From the NCBI RefSeq assembly GCF_000003195.3, contig NC_012871.2, forward strand, positions 21,892,658-21,956,657: a DNA stretch of 64,000 bases, written 5' to 3'. This DNA is from Sorghum bicolor (taxonomy: Eukaryota > Streptophyta > Magnoliopsida > Poales > Poaceae). Shown here piece by piece: positions 1 to 10,677 of the stretch; the stretch's first letter is position 1; every line of letters starts with the position of its first letter. The translations under genes and the position numbers were made by a program. The notes below the pieces were generated by a model that was given only the letters and a program-made list of their open reading frames with translations, did no database searches and was not told the DNA's origin.

Positions 1-22
1 AAAAATGTTTCTATGAGACTTT

Positions 23-27
23 ATTTC
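23..27. repeat. Target-site duplication (left copy) of the 28-8161 element
   Basis: ATTTC immediately before the left LTR matches ATTTC at 8162-8166 immediately after the right LTR. This fixes both ends of the insertion. Confidence 0.9.
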
Positions 28-2777
28 TGTCACACCCATATTTTAAGAACAAAATAGGATGCATAAAAGACTCATATGTGCCCCAGAAACAGTCGCACAC
101 ATAAGTAGACAAATCTCAAATGTACCATCGCAGTGTTTATTACATAGCGGAATATAAAATATCACATAGTCTCATACAAAAATGATAGCATAAAGTAAAC
201 AACGCTCTCGACGGAAGCTCCACACAGGGACACTGTTGACTGGTTGACTCCAAACCTAGTACTCATAACGATAATCCTCATTCCAGTCATCTTCATTATC
301 ATTTCCTGAGGTGTTGGGAAATTGCAAGAGTGAGCACATATCGTACTCAACAAGTATAACCAGGGGTTCATGAGGCTCAAATAGCTGACACTGGTTTAAC
401 TGCATTTAGCTTTTACTAGTGGATAGCATGTTCATAATTAATGAGCAATCGTCAAGGTAGCATAAATAATCCATTAATCCCATGATCAAGTGTAAGCATA
501 ATTAATCTCATGGCATAAACGATAATCAAATGAACATAATAACATAACAAGCTCATCATCTTAATGTAGATGTCCCCAAGGCCGCTCCTGACCGTGAGCT
601 CGGCTAGTATACCAGTTTTACACTCTGCAGAGGTTGTACATCTTTACCCATGAGTCATGATTTACCCTTTCGCCCGAGGCCCGTCGACCTCTTAACCCAC
701 TACCAAGGAAGGTCGGCAGGGATCACTATGAAGCCTTTCAAAAGTTCGTCTAACATGTTAGGGCCGCAAGGTTTCCTTTGCGCGCAGATATAGAGCCCCC
801 CTTCCGATGGCACAATGACTCGCAGCCTATACTCATACAGACAGAGGCCACACTATACCCAAAACGGTTCAGCCCCTCCGCCCTTTCGGGTAACCGCTAA
901 CAAGCTAGAAAAGGGCTTCATACTGAGCTAAAGCCAGAGCCATAATAGCCCTCATGGTTGCACTGTTATCCCGGGTGATCACGTACAGACAAGATCTCAT
1001 ATAGTTATTTGTCATTCTTTTATGTTCATTGCATAGCTATTAATCATCTTACAAGATCATGGATTATATCAAGCACTAGCACATCTACACCAAATGCATA
1101 TCAAGTAGGTAGCAAGGAATACAGGTAACAATCATCTATGATTTTGCTAAGGTCGACAAGGTGATAGCATGCATATGATATATATGTGTAGTTATAAGTG
1201 AATAGGTAACAAGGATGATCCCAAGTTATACTTGCCTTGCTCAAAGCTCTCCTGAGCCTGCTGGTCTTCAAAAGCTTGGTCTTGAGCACCAACGTACAGC
1301 TCACCGTCTATTCCCAAACATCAATCAACAACACGCAATCCAATGTAGACAATCATACACGAAGCGAACAAGATATAATTAGAACAATACACCAAACAGT
1401 GGTAAAACAAATATAAAAGTTTATCAAAATATTCTACGCAGCGCTACGATCACACAAACGTAAAGTTCACGAAAATCGGAATTAAAACGTGAAAGATATG
1501 AATTTTCTAAGATTTCCTATAAAGAAATAATTAATTAAATACTACTGCAGAATTAAAAAGTTTCAAAACAGTAAACTAATATTTCTAACATGTAGAGATC
1601 GTAAATACGAATACAACGGAATTTGAATGGACAAAAACGGAGTTAAAATGAATATTTTATGAGCATTATAAAATCAGTGGCAATTCTGTAATTTCTGCAA
1701 AACGTATTTGAACTTGGCCGACAGAAAATACGCTTTCCCACTTCGAAAACGGAATCTTGCTCAGGGCGCCAAGGACCGCGGGGCAAATATGGAAAACTAT
1801 CAGGGACTCTTTACGAAGAATTGCAGCGAAAGGGTACGTTTTAATCCTGGCCGTTGATCTTCGGTTGAACGGTTGGTAGCCTTCCTGGTCACCCACATCC
1901 GGCCGGAGTTGGGCACCGGTTCGGTGGCGCCATGGCCACCGCCGCTCGCCGGCGTCCGCTGGCTTCTCGTTTCCGAGCACCGTTTCAAGAAAGAAAAACA
2001 CCGGGATGAAGAGGAGCTCACCACGATCTCGTCTAAGCGCTTGGTTGGGTCCGAGAGCTAGCAGAGGGGCGTGTCCACGCGCGGCGGCGAAAAGGGCTCC
2101 CGGCGAGATCCAGAACTCGCGAAACAAGGCACGGGGACTCGGTTTTGGCGACCTAGATGCGAAAACATGACGAGGGAGCGATGCTGGAAGCTTTATAGTG
2201 GTCGGTTTGCGCGCTTGGCAAGGAAATCCCGAGAACTCGGGCCTCGGTTCGATCCGGCCGAGTCCGTCTCGCCCACGACGCTGGGAAGAAGATGGGAGGG
2301 GGCGAGACACTGCCGGGTGGGGTCAGTTGTCAGCGACTGAGAGAGAAAGGGGGAGGCGCTGTGCTGCGGGGCCGGCTCGTCAGCGAGCCAAGGCAGAGGG
2401 GCGCGCCCGCCAGGCCACGCGCGGGCTGGGCCGAGGAAAGGGAGTGGGCCGGGGCGCGGGGGAGGGGAGCTGGGCCTCGGCCTGGAAGGCTTCCTTTCTT
2501 TTTTTTCCTATTTCCAATTTTTTTTTCTGTTTTGTTTTATTCTTTTTTTTTAAAGCCTTTTTCAAAAAGGATTTTGAGGACAATTAAATATAAACTAAAT
2601 ACAATCAACACAAAATAAAATATGTCTCAGCATGAATGCACAAAATCATGTTACTAAGCTTATGATAAATTTTAAATTTCCACAAAATTGTTTATTTGCT
2701 ACATTAAATGCTCACTAAAATTCTTAAATAATTCAAATTAAATCCTATTAATTGAAATTCAAATTTTGGATGTTACA
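28..2777 (-). repeat. 3' LTR of the Tekay-type element
   Basis: A 2750-bp terminal repeat, the 3' LTR because the element reads on the minus strand. About 1880-2480 is strongly GC- and CpG-rich and gives long overlapping ORFs on both strands; the rest is AT-rich. A T-rich stretch lies at 2497-2553. The LTR ORFs (for example 162-380, 1101-1304 and 1666-2310 on the minus strand) show no known domain and I treat them as chance. Confidence 0.93.
2191..2198 (-). promoter_or_regulatory. Possible LTR TATA box (3' LTR copy)
   Basis: Reads CTATAAAG on the minus strand, inside the GC-rich part of the LTR. It is a plausible U3/R promoter and the same sequence occurs in the other LTR. The placement is inferred from the motif only. 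Confidence 0.4.
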
Positions 2778-2815
2778 AACTCTACCCCCCTTAAAAGAAT
2801 CTCGTCCTCGAGATT
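2778..2815 (-). promoter_or_regulatory. Polypurine tract with upstream stem-loop
   Basis: On the minus strand a polypurine run AAGGGGGGTAGAG lies next to the 3' LTR and would prime plus-strand DNA synthesis. Just 5' of it is a perfect 7-bp stem-loop, AATCTCGAGGACGAGATT (2798-2815, loop AGGA), ending 20 nt before the LTR. The same arrangement occurs in the three Athila-like elements of this window. Confidence 0.8.
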
Positions 2816-2925
2816 GAGCCAGGTAAACACAAACCACTGTGTAGTTGTGACCCTTTCCAGTCATCCTCTCTTTTCCAAGTTGCTTCTACCTCTAAAAACC
2901 GATTCCAATGCACTAACAAATTCAT
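2800..2925 (-). pseudogene. Remnant of the polyprotein C-terminus (chromodomain-like tail)
   Basis: After the gag-protease stop codon, the minus strand in another frame reads LVHWNRFLEVEATWKRED, which resembles the aromatic 'VxW....EATWE.E' core of a chromodomain, and the last codons can be read as NLEDEILLRG, a common C-terminal ending of Tekay polyproteins. The element therefore looks like an internal deletion: the region between protease and the integrase chromodomain has been lost and the two ends joined near 2930. What is seen is the peptide text; the chromodomain call comes from family knowledge. Confidence 0.6.
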
Positions 2926-2929
2926 GTCT

Positions 2930-4486
2930 CTAGTCAAGTAACATACCTGGTAACTTATCTGAAAATTTATTCCCTACCCAGTCCTGAAGATCAACACCAT
3001 CATCCAGCTGATTCACTGTAGCTGTGGGTGGAGCCTGCACTGCTACATCCACACTGATTCTCTCTCCCTTGGGTGTTGTCACAACTACTACTTTTTCTTT
3101 GCACTTAATTTCCGTAGCATATTTCTTCATCCAATCCAAACCCAATATCACATCTATGCCTGAGGTTCTCATAACCATGGGACTAACAGGGAAATCCACC
3201 CCCCTTAAAGAAAGACTTGCTGAGGGGCAACAATATGAAACTGGTATAGTCCCTCCCGGTGAGTTTACTAGCATATGGGTTTTCAGGGCAACTAGTGGTA
3301 TGCTGTGAACTCTAACAAATGCTTGTGATATGAATGTATGCGAAGCTCCAGAATCAAATAAAACTGTAGCGGGAATAGAGTTGATACTGAACGTACCCAT
3401 CATAATCTCCGGTCCCTCTTGTACTGTCTCTGCAGCCACATGGTTCACCTTTGCTCCATGAGAATTAGACTTTTGATTGTTGTTCCGCTGGTTGAATCTC
3501 TCTGGGCAATCATATGACATATGACCTTCTTTCCCACAGCGAAAACACCTAGTAGGGGTATTGGGAGCACTTCTCTTCATAGAGGTGGCATTTGAATCTC
3601 CGGAGCGGGAAGTCTGCTGTCCACTCTGTTGATGATTAGGATTACGCTGAGATTGTTGGTTGCGATCCCATTGACTAACTGGTCCCTGGAACCTCTGTTG
3701 ATTGCTCTGCTGAGAGTTGAAACGTTGGCGGTTGTTGCCTCCAGACCCTTGTGCTAGCATCCTCCTCTTCTTATCCTGACCTTTGCGCATGTTATCCAAC
3801 ACAATGGCACGGTTTACCAGAGCCTGGAATGTAGGGTAGGTATTTCCAGCCAGTTGCAATCTGAGTTCATAGTAAAGACCTTTCATGAAGAGACGTTGTT
3901 TGTCAGCATCTTTTCTGACTTCGTTTGGAGCATAGCGAGCCAACTGCTCAAACATGTCATGATACTCAGCCACAGACATAGAACCCATCCTGAGAGATCT
4001 GAATTCTTCCTGCTTGAGCTCCATCATTCCTTCATTGATATGTCGTGCTCTAAAGTCTCTGCAAAATTCTAACCAAGTGACAGGAGGAGCATTGTTGGGA
4101 CGAGCAGCTTGATATGACTCCCACCAGGTCTGAGCTGCTCCCTGAAGTTGTCCAGAAGCATACAACACCTTCTCTAAGTCATTGCACTGTGCTATGTTTA
4201 GTTGCCTCTCCACAGCACGTAACCAATCATCCGCCTCCATGGGATCCGCTGAGTGTGTAAATACCGGAGGTCTTCCCTTCATGAATTCCCCCCGCTTATC
4301 TCTCACATGAACAGGTGGTGATGTTGGTGGAGGTTGTTGTTGTAGGTGTTGCATGAAGACGTGCATCATCTGATTCTGAGTTTGCATAAGTTCCTCCACA
4401 GTAATTGGGGCATTGTCACTATTGCCACGGCCTCTGCCTCTGCCTCTTCCCCTTGCTGCCATCTGCATTCCAAGGTATATAAACAC
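2930..4486 (-). CDS. Gag-protease polyprotein of the Tekay-type element
   Basis: An uninterrupted 518-codon ORF. It opens with an Arg-Gly-rich stretch; Met9 (MAARGRGRG) is a likelier start than the first Met. Residues about 85-235 form the retrotransposon gag capsid domain (ADDWLRAVERQ..., WWESYQAARP, FRARHINEGMMELKQEEFRSL, ARYAPNEV). Residues 240-310 are Gln/Asn/Arg-rich. A CCHC zinc knuckle (C314-x2-C317-x4-H322-x4-C327) should bind RNA. A pepsin-like aspartic protease follows, with the catalytic DSG at 378-380 and the flap-region ILGLDW at 447-452. The ORF stops at residue 518, where an autonomous polyprotein would continue into reverse transcriptase. The absence of stops fits the near-identical LTRs. 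It may still supply capsid, or the intact frame may only reflect youth. Confidence 0.92.
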   Translation of the reverse strand: MFIYLGMQMAARGRGRGRGRGNSDNAPITVEELMQTQNQMMHVFMQHLQQQPPPTSPPVHVRDKRGEFMKGRPPVFTHSADPMEADDWLRAVERQLNIAQCNDLEKVLYASGQLQGAAQTWWESYQAARPNNAPPVTWLEFCRDFRARHINEGMMELKQEEFRSLRMGSMSVAEYHDMFEQLARYAPNEVRKDADKQRLFMKGLYYELRLQLAGNTYPTFQALVNRAIVLDNMRKGQDKKRRMLAQGSGGNNRQRFNSQQSNQQRFQGPVSQWDRNQQSQRNPNHQQSGQQTSRSGDSNATSMKRSAPNTPTRCFRCGKEGHMSYDCPERFNQRNNNQKSNSHGAKVNHVAAETVQEGPEIMMGTFSINSIPATVLFDSGASHTFISQAFVRVHSIPLVALKTHMLVNSPGGTIPVSYCCPSASLSLRGVDFPVSPMVMRTSGIDVILGLDWMKKYATEIKCKEKVVVVTTPKGERISVDVAVQAPPTATVNQLDDGVDLQDWVGNKFSDKLPGMLLD

Positions 4487-5380
4487 ATCTTAGTAATGTC
4501 CAACATGACAATTACAAGAGTTAACCGAATCTGAAATTTTCTGGGTAACATCCAACATCAGCAGATCAGAAAGTCAGTAATATCTCGAGTTCCAGAATTC
4601 AAAAGGATACATGCTGTACACCGTTGGAAAGATAAAGAAATTGTCTACAACTTTCATTTAGATAATATTACCAGATTCCAAAGTGAGGTTAACCAAAAAC
4701 TGGGTACAACCGAAACTGTTCCAGAATTCCAGACTGCGCAGAAACCTCAACTTGAAACAGTCATAACTCTCAGCTCATAATCGATGATATGGTCATTCTT
4801 GCGGCATTGGAAAGATATGGAAGTCTACTTGTTCCCAGAAAAATTTGATGGACATTGCATGAACGGATTTTGAGATGTACCAGATTCATTGCAGACTGCT
4901 CCATAAAACAGCAAAGGACAGAAACAGAATTTTAACCAACCCCAACTATTTAGTTCATTAATCCTTATGCCTTAAGCCTATAAACTAAATGAAATTGTAG
5001 AGGAAATCCACAAGATCATTGCACTCATTACAAAGATCCAAATCAAGCATAAGCATAATAACAAACCAAACCAAGCATCAAAGGTTCACATTTCAAGCAT
5101 TAACTCAACTTGCGGTACTATCGTTCTCTTCCTATTAAGGGCAAAGATTCCTAAAATTCTCTTTCAACTATGTAAGCAGGTGGTAAGAGAAGGTTCTAAA
5201 AGCATATTCAAAGCAAGGAGTGGGGATGAGAACAAGTCTTTAAGATAAGCAACAAGGTGAAGATGAATAGGATATAGTGTAGAAGAAAATATCAAGGTTT
5301 ATAGAACAAGGATTTTATAGCAATTTCAAAACCTTATGACGGCCAATTTCTAACTAGGCTTGCGTCCGACAGTCAACAAA

Positions 5381-5392
5381 GCTTTGATACCA
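5381..5392 (-). promoter_or_regulatory. Primer-binding site (initiator tRNA-Met type)
   Basis: The minus strand reads TGGTATCAAAGC three bases from the 5' LTR. It matches the common plant tRNA-Met primer-binding site TGGTATCAGAGC at 11 of 12 positions. Confidence 0.85.
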
Positions 5393-5395
5393 ATT

Positions 5396-8161
5396 TGTCA
5401 CACCCATATTTTAAGAACAAAATAGGATGCATAAAAGACTCATATGTGCCCCAGAAACAGTCGCACACATAAGTAGACAAATCTCAAATGTACCATCGCA
5501 GTGTTTATTACATAGCGGAATATAAAATATCACATAGTCTCATACAAAAATGATAGCATAAAGTAAACAACGCTCTCGACGGAAGCTCCACACAGGGACA
5601 CTGTTGACTGGTTGACTCCAAACCTAGTACTCATAACGATAATCCTCATTCCAGTCATCTTCATTATCATTTCCTGAGGTGTTGGGAAATTGCAAGAGTG
5701 AGCACATATCGTACTCAACAAGTATAACCAGGGGTTCATGAGGCTCAAATAGCTGACACTGGTTTAACTGCATTTAGCTTTTACTAGTGGATAGCATGTT
5801 CATAATTAATGAGCAATCGTCAAGGTAGCATAAATAATCCATTAATCCCATGATCAAGTGTAAGCATAATTAATCTCATGGCATAAACGATAATCAAATG
5901 AACATAATAACATAACAAGCTCATCATCTTAATGTAGATGTCCCCAAGGCCGCTCCTGACCGTGAGCTCGGCTAGTATACCAGTTTTACACTCTGCAGAG
6001 GTTGTACATCTTTACCCATGAGTCATGATTTACCCTTTCGCCCGAGGCCCGTCGACCTCTTAACCCACTACCAAGGAAGGTCGGCAGGGATCACTATGAA
6101 GCCTTTCAAAAGTTCGTCTAACATGTTAGGGCCGCAAGGTTTCCTTTGCGCGCAGATATAGAGCCCCCCTTCCGATGGCACAATGACTCGCAGCCTATAC
6201 TCATACAGACAGAGGCCACACTATACCCAAAACGGTTCAGCCCCTCCGCCCTTTCGGGTAACCGCTAACAAGCTAGAAAAGGGCTTCATACTGAGCTAAA
6301 GCCAGAGCCATAATAGCCCTCATGGTTGCACTGTTATCCCGGGTGATCACGTACAGACAAGATCTCATATAGTTATTTGTCATTCTTTTATGTTCATTGC
6401 ATAGCTATTAATCATCTTACAAGATCATGGATTATATCAAGCACTAGCACATCTACACCAAATGCATATCAAGTAGGTAGCAAGGAATACAGGTAACAAT
6501 CATCTATGATTTTGCTAAGGTCGACAAGGTGATAGCATGCATATGATATATATGTGTAGTTATAAGTGAATAGGTAACAAGGATGATCCCAAGTTATACT
6601 TGCCTTGCTCAAAGCTCTCCTGAGCCTGCTGGTCTTCAAAAGCTTGGTCTTGAGCACCAACGTACAGCTCACCGTCTATTCCCAAACATCAATCAACAAC
6701 ACGCAATCCAATGTAGACAATCATACACGAAGCGAACAAGATATAATTAGAACAATACACCAAACAGTGGTAAAACAAATATAAAAGTTTATCAAAATAT
6801 TCTACGCAGCGCTACGATCACACAAACGTAAAGTTCACGAAAATCGGAATTAAAACGTGAAAGATATGAATTTTCTAAGATTTCCTATAAAGAAATAATT
6901 AATTAAATACTACTGCAGAATTAAAAAGTTTCAAAACAGTAAACTAATATTTCTAACCTGTAGAGATCGTAAATACGAATACAACGGAATTTGAATGGAC
7001 AAAAACGGAGTTAAAATGAATATTTTATGAGCATTATAAAATCAGTGGCAATTCTGTAATTTCTGCAAAACGTATTTGAACTTGGCCGACAGAAAATACG
7101 CTTTCCCACTTCGAAAACGGAATCTTGCTCAGGGCGCCAAGGACCGCGGGGCAAATATGGAAAACTATCAGGGACTCTTTACGAAGAATTGCAGCGAAAG
7201 GGTACGTTTTAATCCTGGCCGTTGATCTTCGGTTGAACGGTTGGTAGCCTTCCTGGTCACCCACATCCGGCCGGAGTTGGGCACCGGTTCGGTGGCGCCA
7301 TGGCCACCGCCCGGAAGCTCGCCGGAAGCTCGCCGGCGTCCGCTGGCTTCTCGTTTCCGAGCACCGTTTCAAGAAAGAAAAACACCGGGATGAAGAGGAG
7401 CTCACCACGATCTCGTCTAAGCGCTTGGTTGGGTCCGAGAGCTAGCAGAGGGGCGTGTCCACGCGCGGCGGCGAAAAGGGCTCCCGGCGAGATCCAGAAC
7501 TCGCGAAACAAGGCACGGGGACTCGGTTTTGGCGACCTAGATGCGAAAACATGACGAGGGAGCGATGCTGGAAGCTTTATAGTGGTCGGTTTGCGCGCTT
7601 GGCAAGGAAATCCCGAGAACTCGGGCCTCGGTTCGATCCGGCCGAGTCCGTCTCGCCCACGACGCTGGGAAGAAGATGGGAGGGGGCGAGACACTGCCGG
7701 GTGGGGTCAGTTGTCAGCGACTGAGAGAGAAAGGGGGAGGCGCTGTGCTGCGGGGCCGGCTCGTCAGCGAGCCAAGGCAGAGGGGCGCGCCCGCCAGGCC
7801 ACGCGCGGGCTGGGCCGAGGAAAGGGAGTGGGCCGGGGCGCGGGGGAGGGGAGCTGGGCCTCGGCCTGGAAGGCTTCCTTTCTTTTTTTTTCCTATTTCC
7901 AATTTTTTTTTCTGTTTTGTTTTATTCTTTTTTTTAAAGCCTTTTTCAAAAAGGATTTTGAGGACAATTAAATATAAACTAAATACAATCAACACAAAAT
8001 AAAATATGTCTCAGCATGAATGCACAAAATCATGTTACTAAGCTTATGATAAATTTTAAATTTCCACAAAATTGTTTATTTGCTACATTAAATGCTCACT
8101 AAAATTCTTAAATAATTCAAATTAAATCCTATTAATTGAAATTCAAATTTTGGATGTTACA
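5396..8161 (-). repeat. 5' LTR of the Tekay-type element
   Basis: A 2766-bp copy of the 28-2777 repeat. Differences I can see: C at 6958 against A at 1590; a 16-bp insertion near 7311-7326 that duplicates a GGAAGCTCGCC unit; and two compensating single-base changes in T runs. The TATA-like CTATAAAG (minus strand) is at 7575-7582. It should drive minus-strand transcription of the element. Confidence 0.93.
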
Positions 8162-8166
8162 ATTTC

Positions 8167-8301
8167 TGCATGCTTGGAATGGGAAAGACAATATTTTGGT
8201 AAGGCATGCTTTTTCTTTTTGTTCGGTTACTCATCAGGAATACGTTCTTGTGTTGGACAATATTATATAACTTATTTTCTTTTGCTGGTTCAGATAGCTT
8301 A
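8167..8301. other. Short intergenic flank of the Tekay insertion
   Basis: Sequence between the retrotransposon and the first MITE. I see no gene or repeat signature in it. Confidence 0.5.
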
Positions 8302-8545
8302 GGCCTTGTTTAGTTCACAAAAAATTTTGTAAAATTTTTCAGATTCCCCGTCACATTGAATATTTAGACGTATGCATGAAGTATTAAATATAGACGAAAA
8401 TAAAAACTAACTGCACAGTTTGGTCGAAATTGTCGAGACGAATCTTTTGAGCCTAGTTAGTCCATAATTGAACAATATTTGTCAAATACAAACGAAAGTG
8501 CTACAGTGTTGATTTTCCAAAAAAAAAATATAACTAAACAAGGCC
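8302..8545 (+). mobile_element. MITE, GGCCTTGTTTAGTT family (copy 1)
   Basis: A 244-bp element with near-perfect terminal inverted repeats GGCCTTGTTTAGTT and AACTAAACAAGGCC. Flanking trinucleotides are TTA and CTA, a 3-bp duplication with one mismatch. The interior has the conserved core (AGACGTATGCATGAAGTATT, GACGAATCTTTTGAGCC) shared with the copies at 10131, 10438 and 27928. No coding capacity. The 3-bp TSD suits a PIF/Harbinger (Tourist-like) origin, but I am not certain of the superfamily. Confidence 0.8.
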
Positions 8546-8696
8546 CTAGCAGCAAGATGGAGTAGAAAACAACCCACAATTTCCATTTCTCTTTTTCTTT
8601 TTGTTGTATGCACTACATATATAGAACAATCTAATTCTCTAGCTTCAATATATTATGCCCACATGAAACCTGTAAAATAAGGTTAATTGAACCGCC

Positions 8697-8719
8697 GGGG
8701 GTTGGGGTGGGGGGGGGGG
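8697..8719 (+). other. Long G runs, potential G-quadruplex
   Basis: Three G runs (5, 4 and 11 G) separated by one or two T. On one strand this meets a simple G-quadruplex pattern because the last run can supply two tracts. It is isolated in AT-rich intergenic DNA. Confidence 0.5.
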
Positions 8720-8954
8720 CTTCTATCTCTGTTCTGTCACTGATGCTTCCTTATGAACAAAGTTCATAGTGGTACATTTCACTCCGATGCTAATTCTGAG
8801 CTTTTGAAGAATGACCCACTCAATCTGAAATAAAAATTTGTACTAACTTGAGAAGAAAAATATATAGCCATACCAGAGTTTACTAGAGTTGAGTTGTGAT
8901 GATTTGCAACTAAAAGCTCGTTAATTAATGACAAATTCTGAATCCGTTACAGTA

Positions 8955-9188
8955 TTTCCAGTCAAATCGCTGCAGCTCAATTAGTATATTTTGACTTCTA
9001 TTGTTTTTATTCTTTCAGACATGTTTCTTCTTTTCTAGTTTTAGGATAAAGATGTCATACACATTTACTACTATTTCAAGTCAAATCGCTGCAGCTCAAA
9101 TATTATATGACCTTTTTTATTCTGAAGAAAGACATGCACGTTTCTTCTTTTCTAGTTAGGTCAAAGGCGTAATACACATTTACTACTA
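8955..9188. repeat. Imperfect tandem duplication, unit about 117 bp
   Basis: Two consecutive units share, in the same order, AGTCAAATCGCTGCAGCTCAA (8960 and 9079), GTTTCTTCTTTTCTAGTT, and ACATTTACTACTA (9061 and 9176). The offsets are 119 and 115 bp. There is no coding frame. Confidence 0.75.
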
Positions 9189-10130
9189 TGTAACTACGCA
9201 AATGTTGGTTACAGTGACACATTGTCAGGACTCCATCCATCCTAAAAAGAATCCAATATTGTTTTATATAAGCTTGGTCAAATTTAAGAAAGTTTGACTT
9301 ATCTCAACCCTTAGAATTGCATTTTCTTTTTATTGGAAGGAGTATCGTGCAAACATGGAATGAAAGGCTGGCGTGTTCCAGAATGTTTTTTTTTCTAATG
9401 TTGTGATATTCTTGTACTGATGTTGAAGACATGCTATAGCTGTATACAAACAATTTTTGCTATTGATCATTGCTCTGTTTGATTTGGGACAACCCATGCA
9501 CGAGATACGTGTTGGACAGGCAAACCATGCCAATATTTCCATGTAATGTAGCTCATGGGAACCAAGCCCTTTCAATTCAAATTTCCATGTAGCTCATGGG
9601 AACCAACACAAGATGCTTAAAATTCTAAAAAAAAAAATTCCGGATGCTCCACAATGCAGTATTTGGCAGTGTACTGAGTACTGACCATCAGTTGTCGAAC
9701 AGTGTTTCTCCACTGCTGCTGGTCGCAGAGAGCAAAGTTGTTCCATAGAAGAATGCCGCAGAACAAAGCTCCTGAGCTCCGGTCCTCCTTCGGATGGTGT
9801 ATCGTTTCCGAATTGAAGGCTAGATACACGGAAGTCGGAAGAAGCTGTCTCTCTTTGACCATTTCGACATGTCAACAACGAGCAGGAAAAGTCAACAGTC
9901 AGATTCGTTCGTTCCTCCAATCCAATATACTATAGAGTTGGTTCGGTGCTGGTGGTTCTGCTAACGGTGGTCAACAGAACTACCTGCATGCATGAGCATC
10001 GCATATATGCTGGCGTGGCAGCTGGCTATGGATACGACGCACAGTAGTCCATGCATGCATAGCACAGCATGGGGGAATGGCACAAAGAAGTTCAAAACCC
10101 AGCAGCTAGCTAGCGAAGCGGCTCATCACT
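9189..10130. other. Intergenic, no recognised gene
   Basis: Contains a Stowaway-like scrap (about 9235-9345, with TTAAGAAAGTTTGACT and a terminal GGAAGGAGT). At 9617-9862 there is an 81-codon minus-strand frame with no domain I can name. It has more balanced composition than its surroundings and might be an orphan exon or gene fragment. Nothing supports a full gene. Confidence 0.4.
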
Positions 10131-10365
10131 CGCCTTGTTCCAAAAAATTTTACAAAATATAAATATTAGCACTTTTGTTTGTATTTCATAAATATTGTCC
10201 AATTATGGACTAACTCTCAAAAGATTCGTCTTGTCAATTCCGACCAAACTGTACAATTAGTTTTTATTTTCATCTATATTTAATACTCTATGCATACGTC
10301 TAAAGATTCGATTTGACAGGAAATCTGAAAAATTTTGCAAAATTTTTAGGTAACTAAACAAGGCC
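10131..10365 (-). mobile_element. MITE, GGCCTTGTTTAGTT family (copy 2)
   Basis: Inverted relative to copy 1. The right end is intact (AACTAAACAAGGCC followed by TTA) and the left end is worn (CGCCTTGTTCC, lacking TAGT). The interior matches the core of copy 1 in reverse complement. Confidence 0.75.
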
Positions 10366-10437
10366 TTAAATAAATTTTTGTATGCGAGCGAGGAAGAGGA
10401 ACCTTCTTCGGTCCCCATTTCGGCACGCATTCCCCAT

Positions 10438-10677
10438 TTCGTTTAGTTTCTAAAAAATTTTGTAAAATTTTTCAGATTTCCGGTCACATCAAATCTTTAG
10501 ACGTATGCATGGAATATGAAATATAAACGAAAATAAAAACTAATTGCACAGTTTGGTCGGAATTGACGAGACGAATCTTTTGAGCCTAGTTAGTTCATGA
10601 TTGGACAATATTTGTCAAATACAAACGAAAGTGCTACTATTCCTATTTTGCAAAATTTTTTGGAACTAAACAAGACC
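10438..10677 (+). mobile_element. MITE, GGCCTTGTTTAGTT family (copy 3)
   Basis: Same orientation as copy 1. The left terminus has lost GGCCTTG and starts at CGTTTAGTTTC; the right terminus is AACTAAACAAGACC. Only about 70 bp separate it from copy 2, so the two form an inverted pair. Confidence 0.75.

Larger units (their letters stand above)
28..8161 (-). mobile_element. Non-autonomous Tekay/Del-type Ty3-gypsy LTR retrotransposon, very young
   Basis: Two 2.75-kb direct repeats (28-2777 and 5396-8161) flank a 2.6-kb centre. The repeats start TGTCACACCC and end GATGTTACA as read on the plus strand. A perfect 5-bp target-site duplication ATTTC sits at 23-27 and 8162-8166. The centre holds a minus-strand gag-protease ORF, a primer-binding site beside the right LTR and a polypurine tract beside the left LTR, so the element reads right to left. 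Reverse transcriptase, RNase H and most of integrase are missing, so it could only move with help from an autonomous relative. By eye the LTRs differ by one substitution, one 16-bp indel and two 1-base homopolymer changes, which means a very recent insertion. The Tekay/Del assignment rests on the Arg-Gly-rich gag start, the gag and protease style, and the chromodomain-like tail. Confidence 0.93.

Noticed and set aside
1666..2310. A 214-codon minus-strand frame in the GC-rich LTR block and other LTR frames
   Set aside because: No domain; it overlaps the TATA-like box, long frames occur on both strands of the same GC-rich DNA, and the copy in the other LTR is broken by the 16-bp indel.
1..8161. 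A 2.75-kb near-identical direct duplication read as a segmental duplication
   Set aside because: The TG..CA ends, primer-binding site, polypurine tract and ATTTC target duplication show that the two copies are LTRs of one element.
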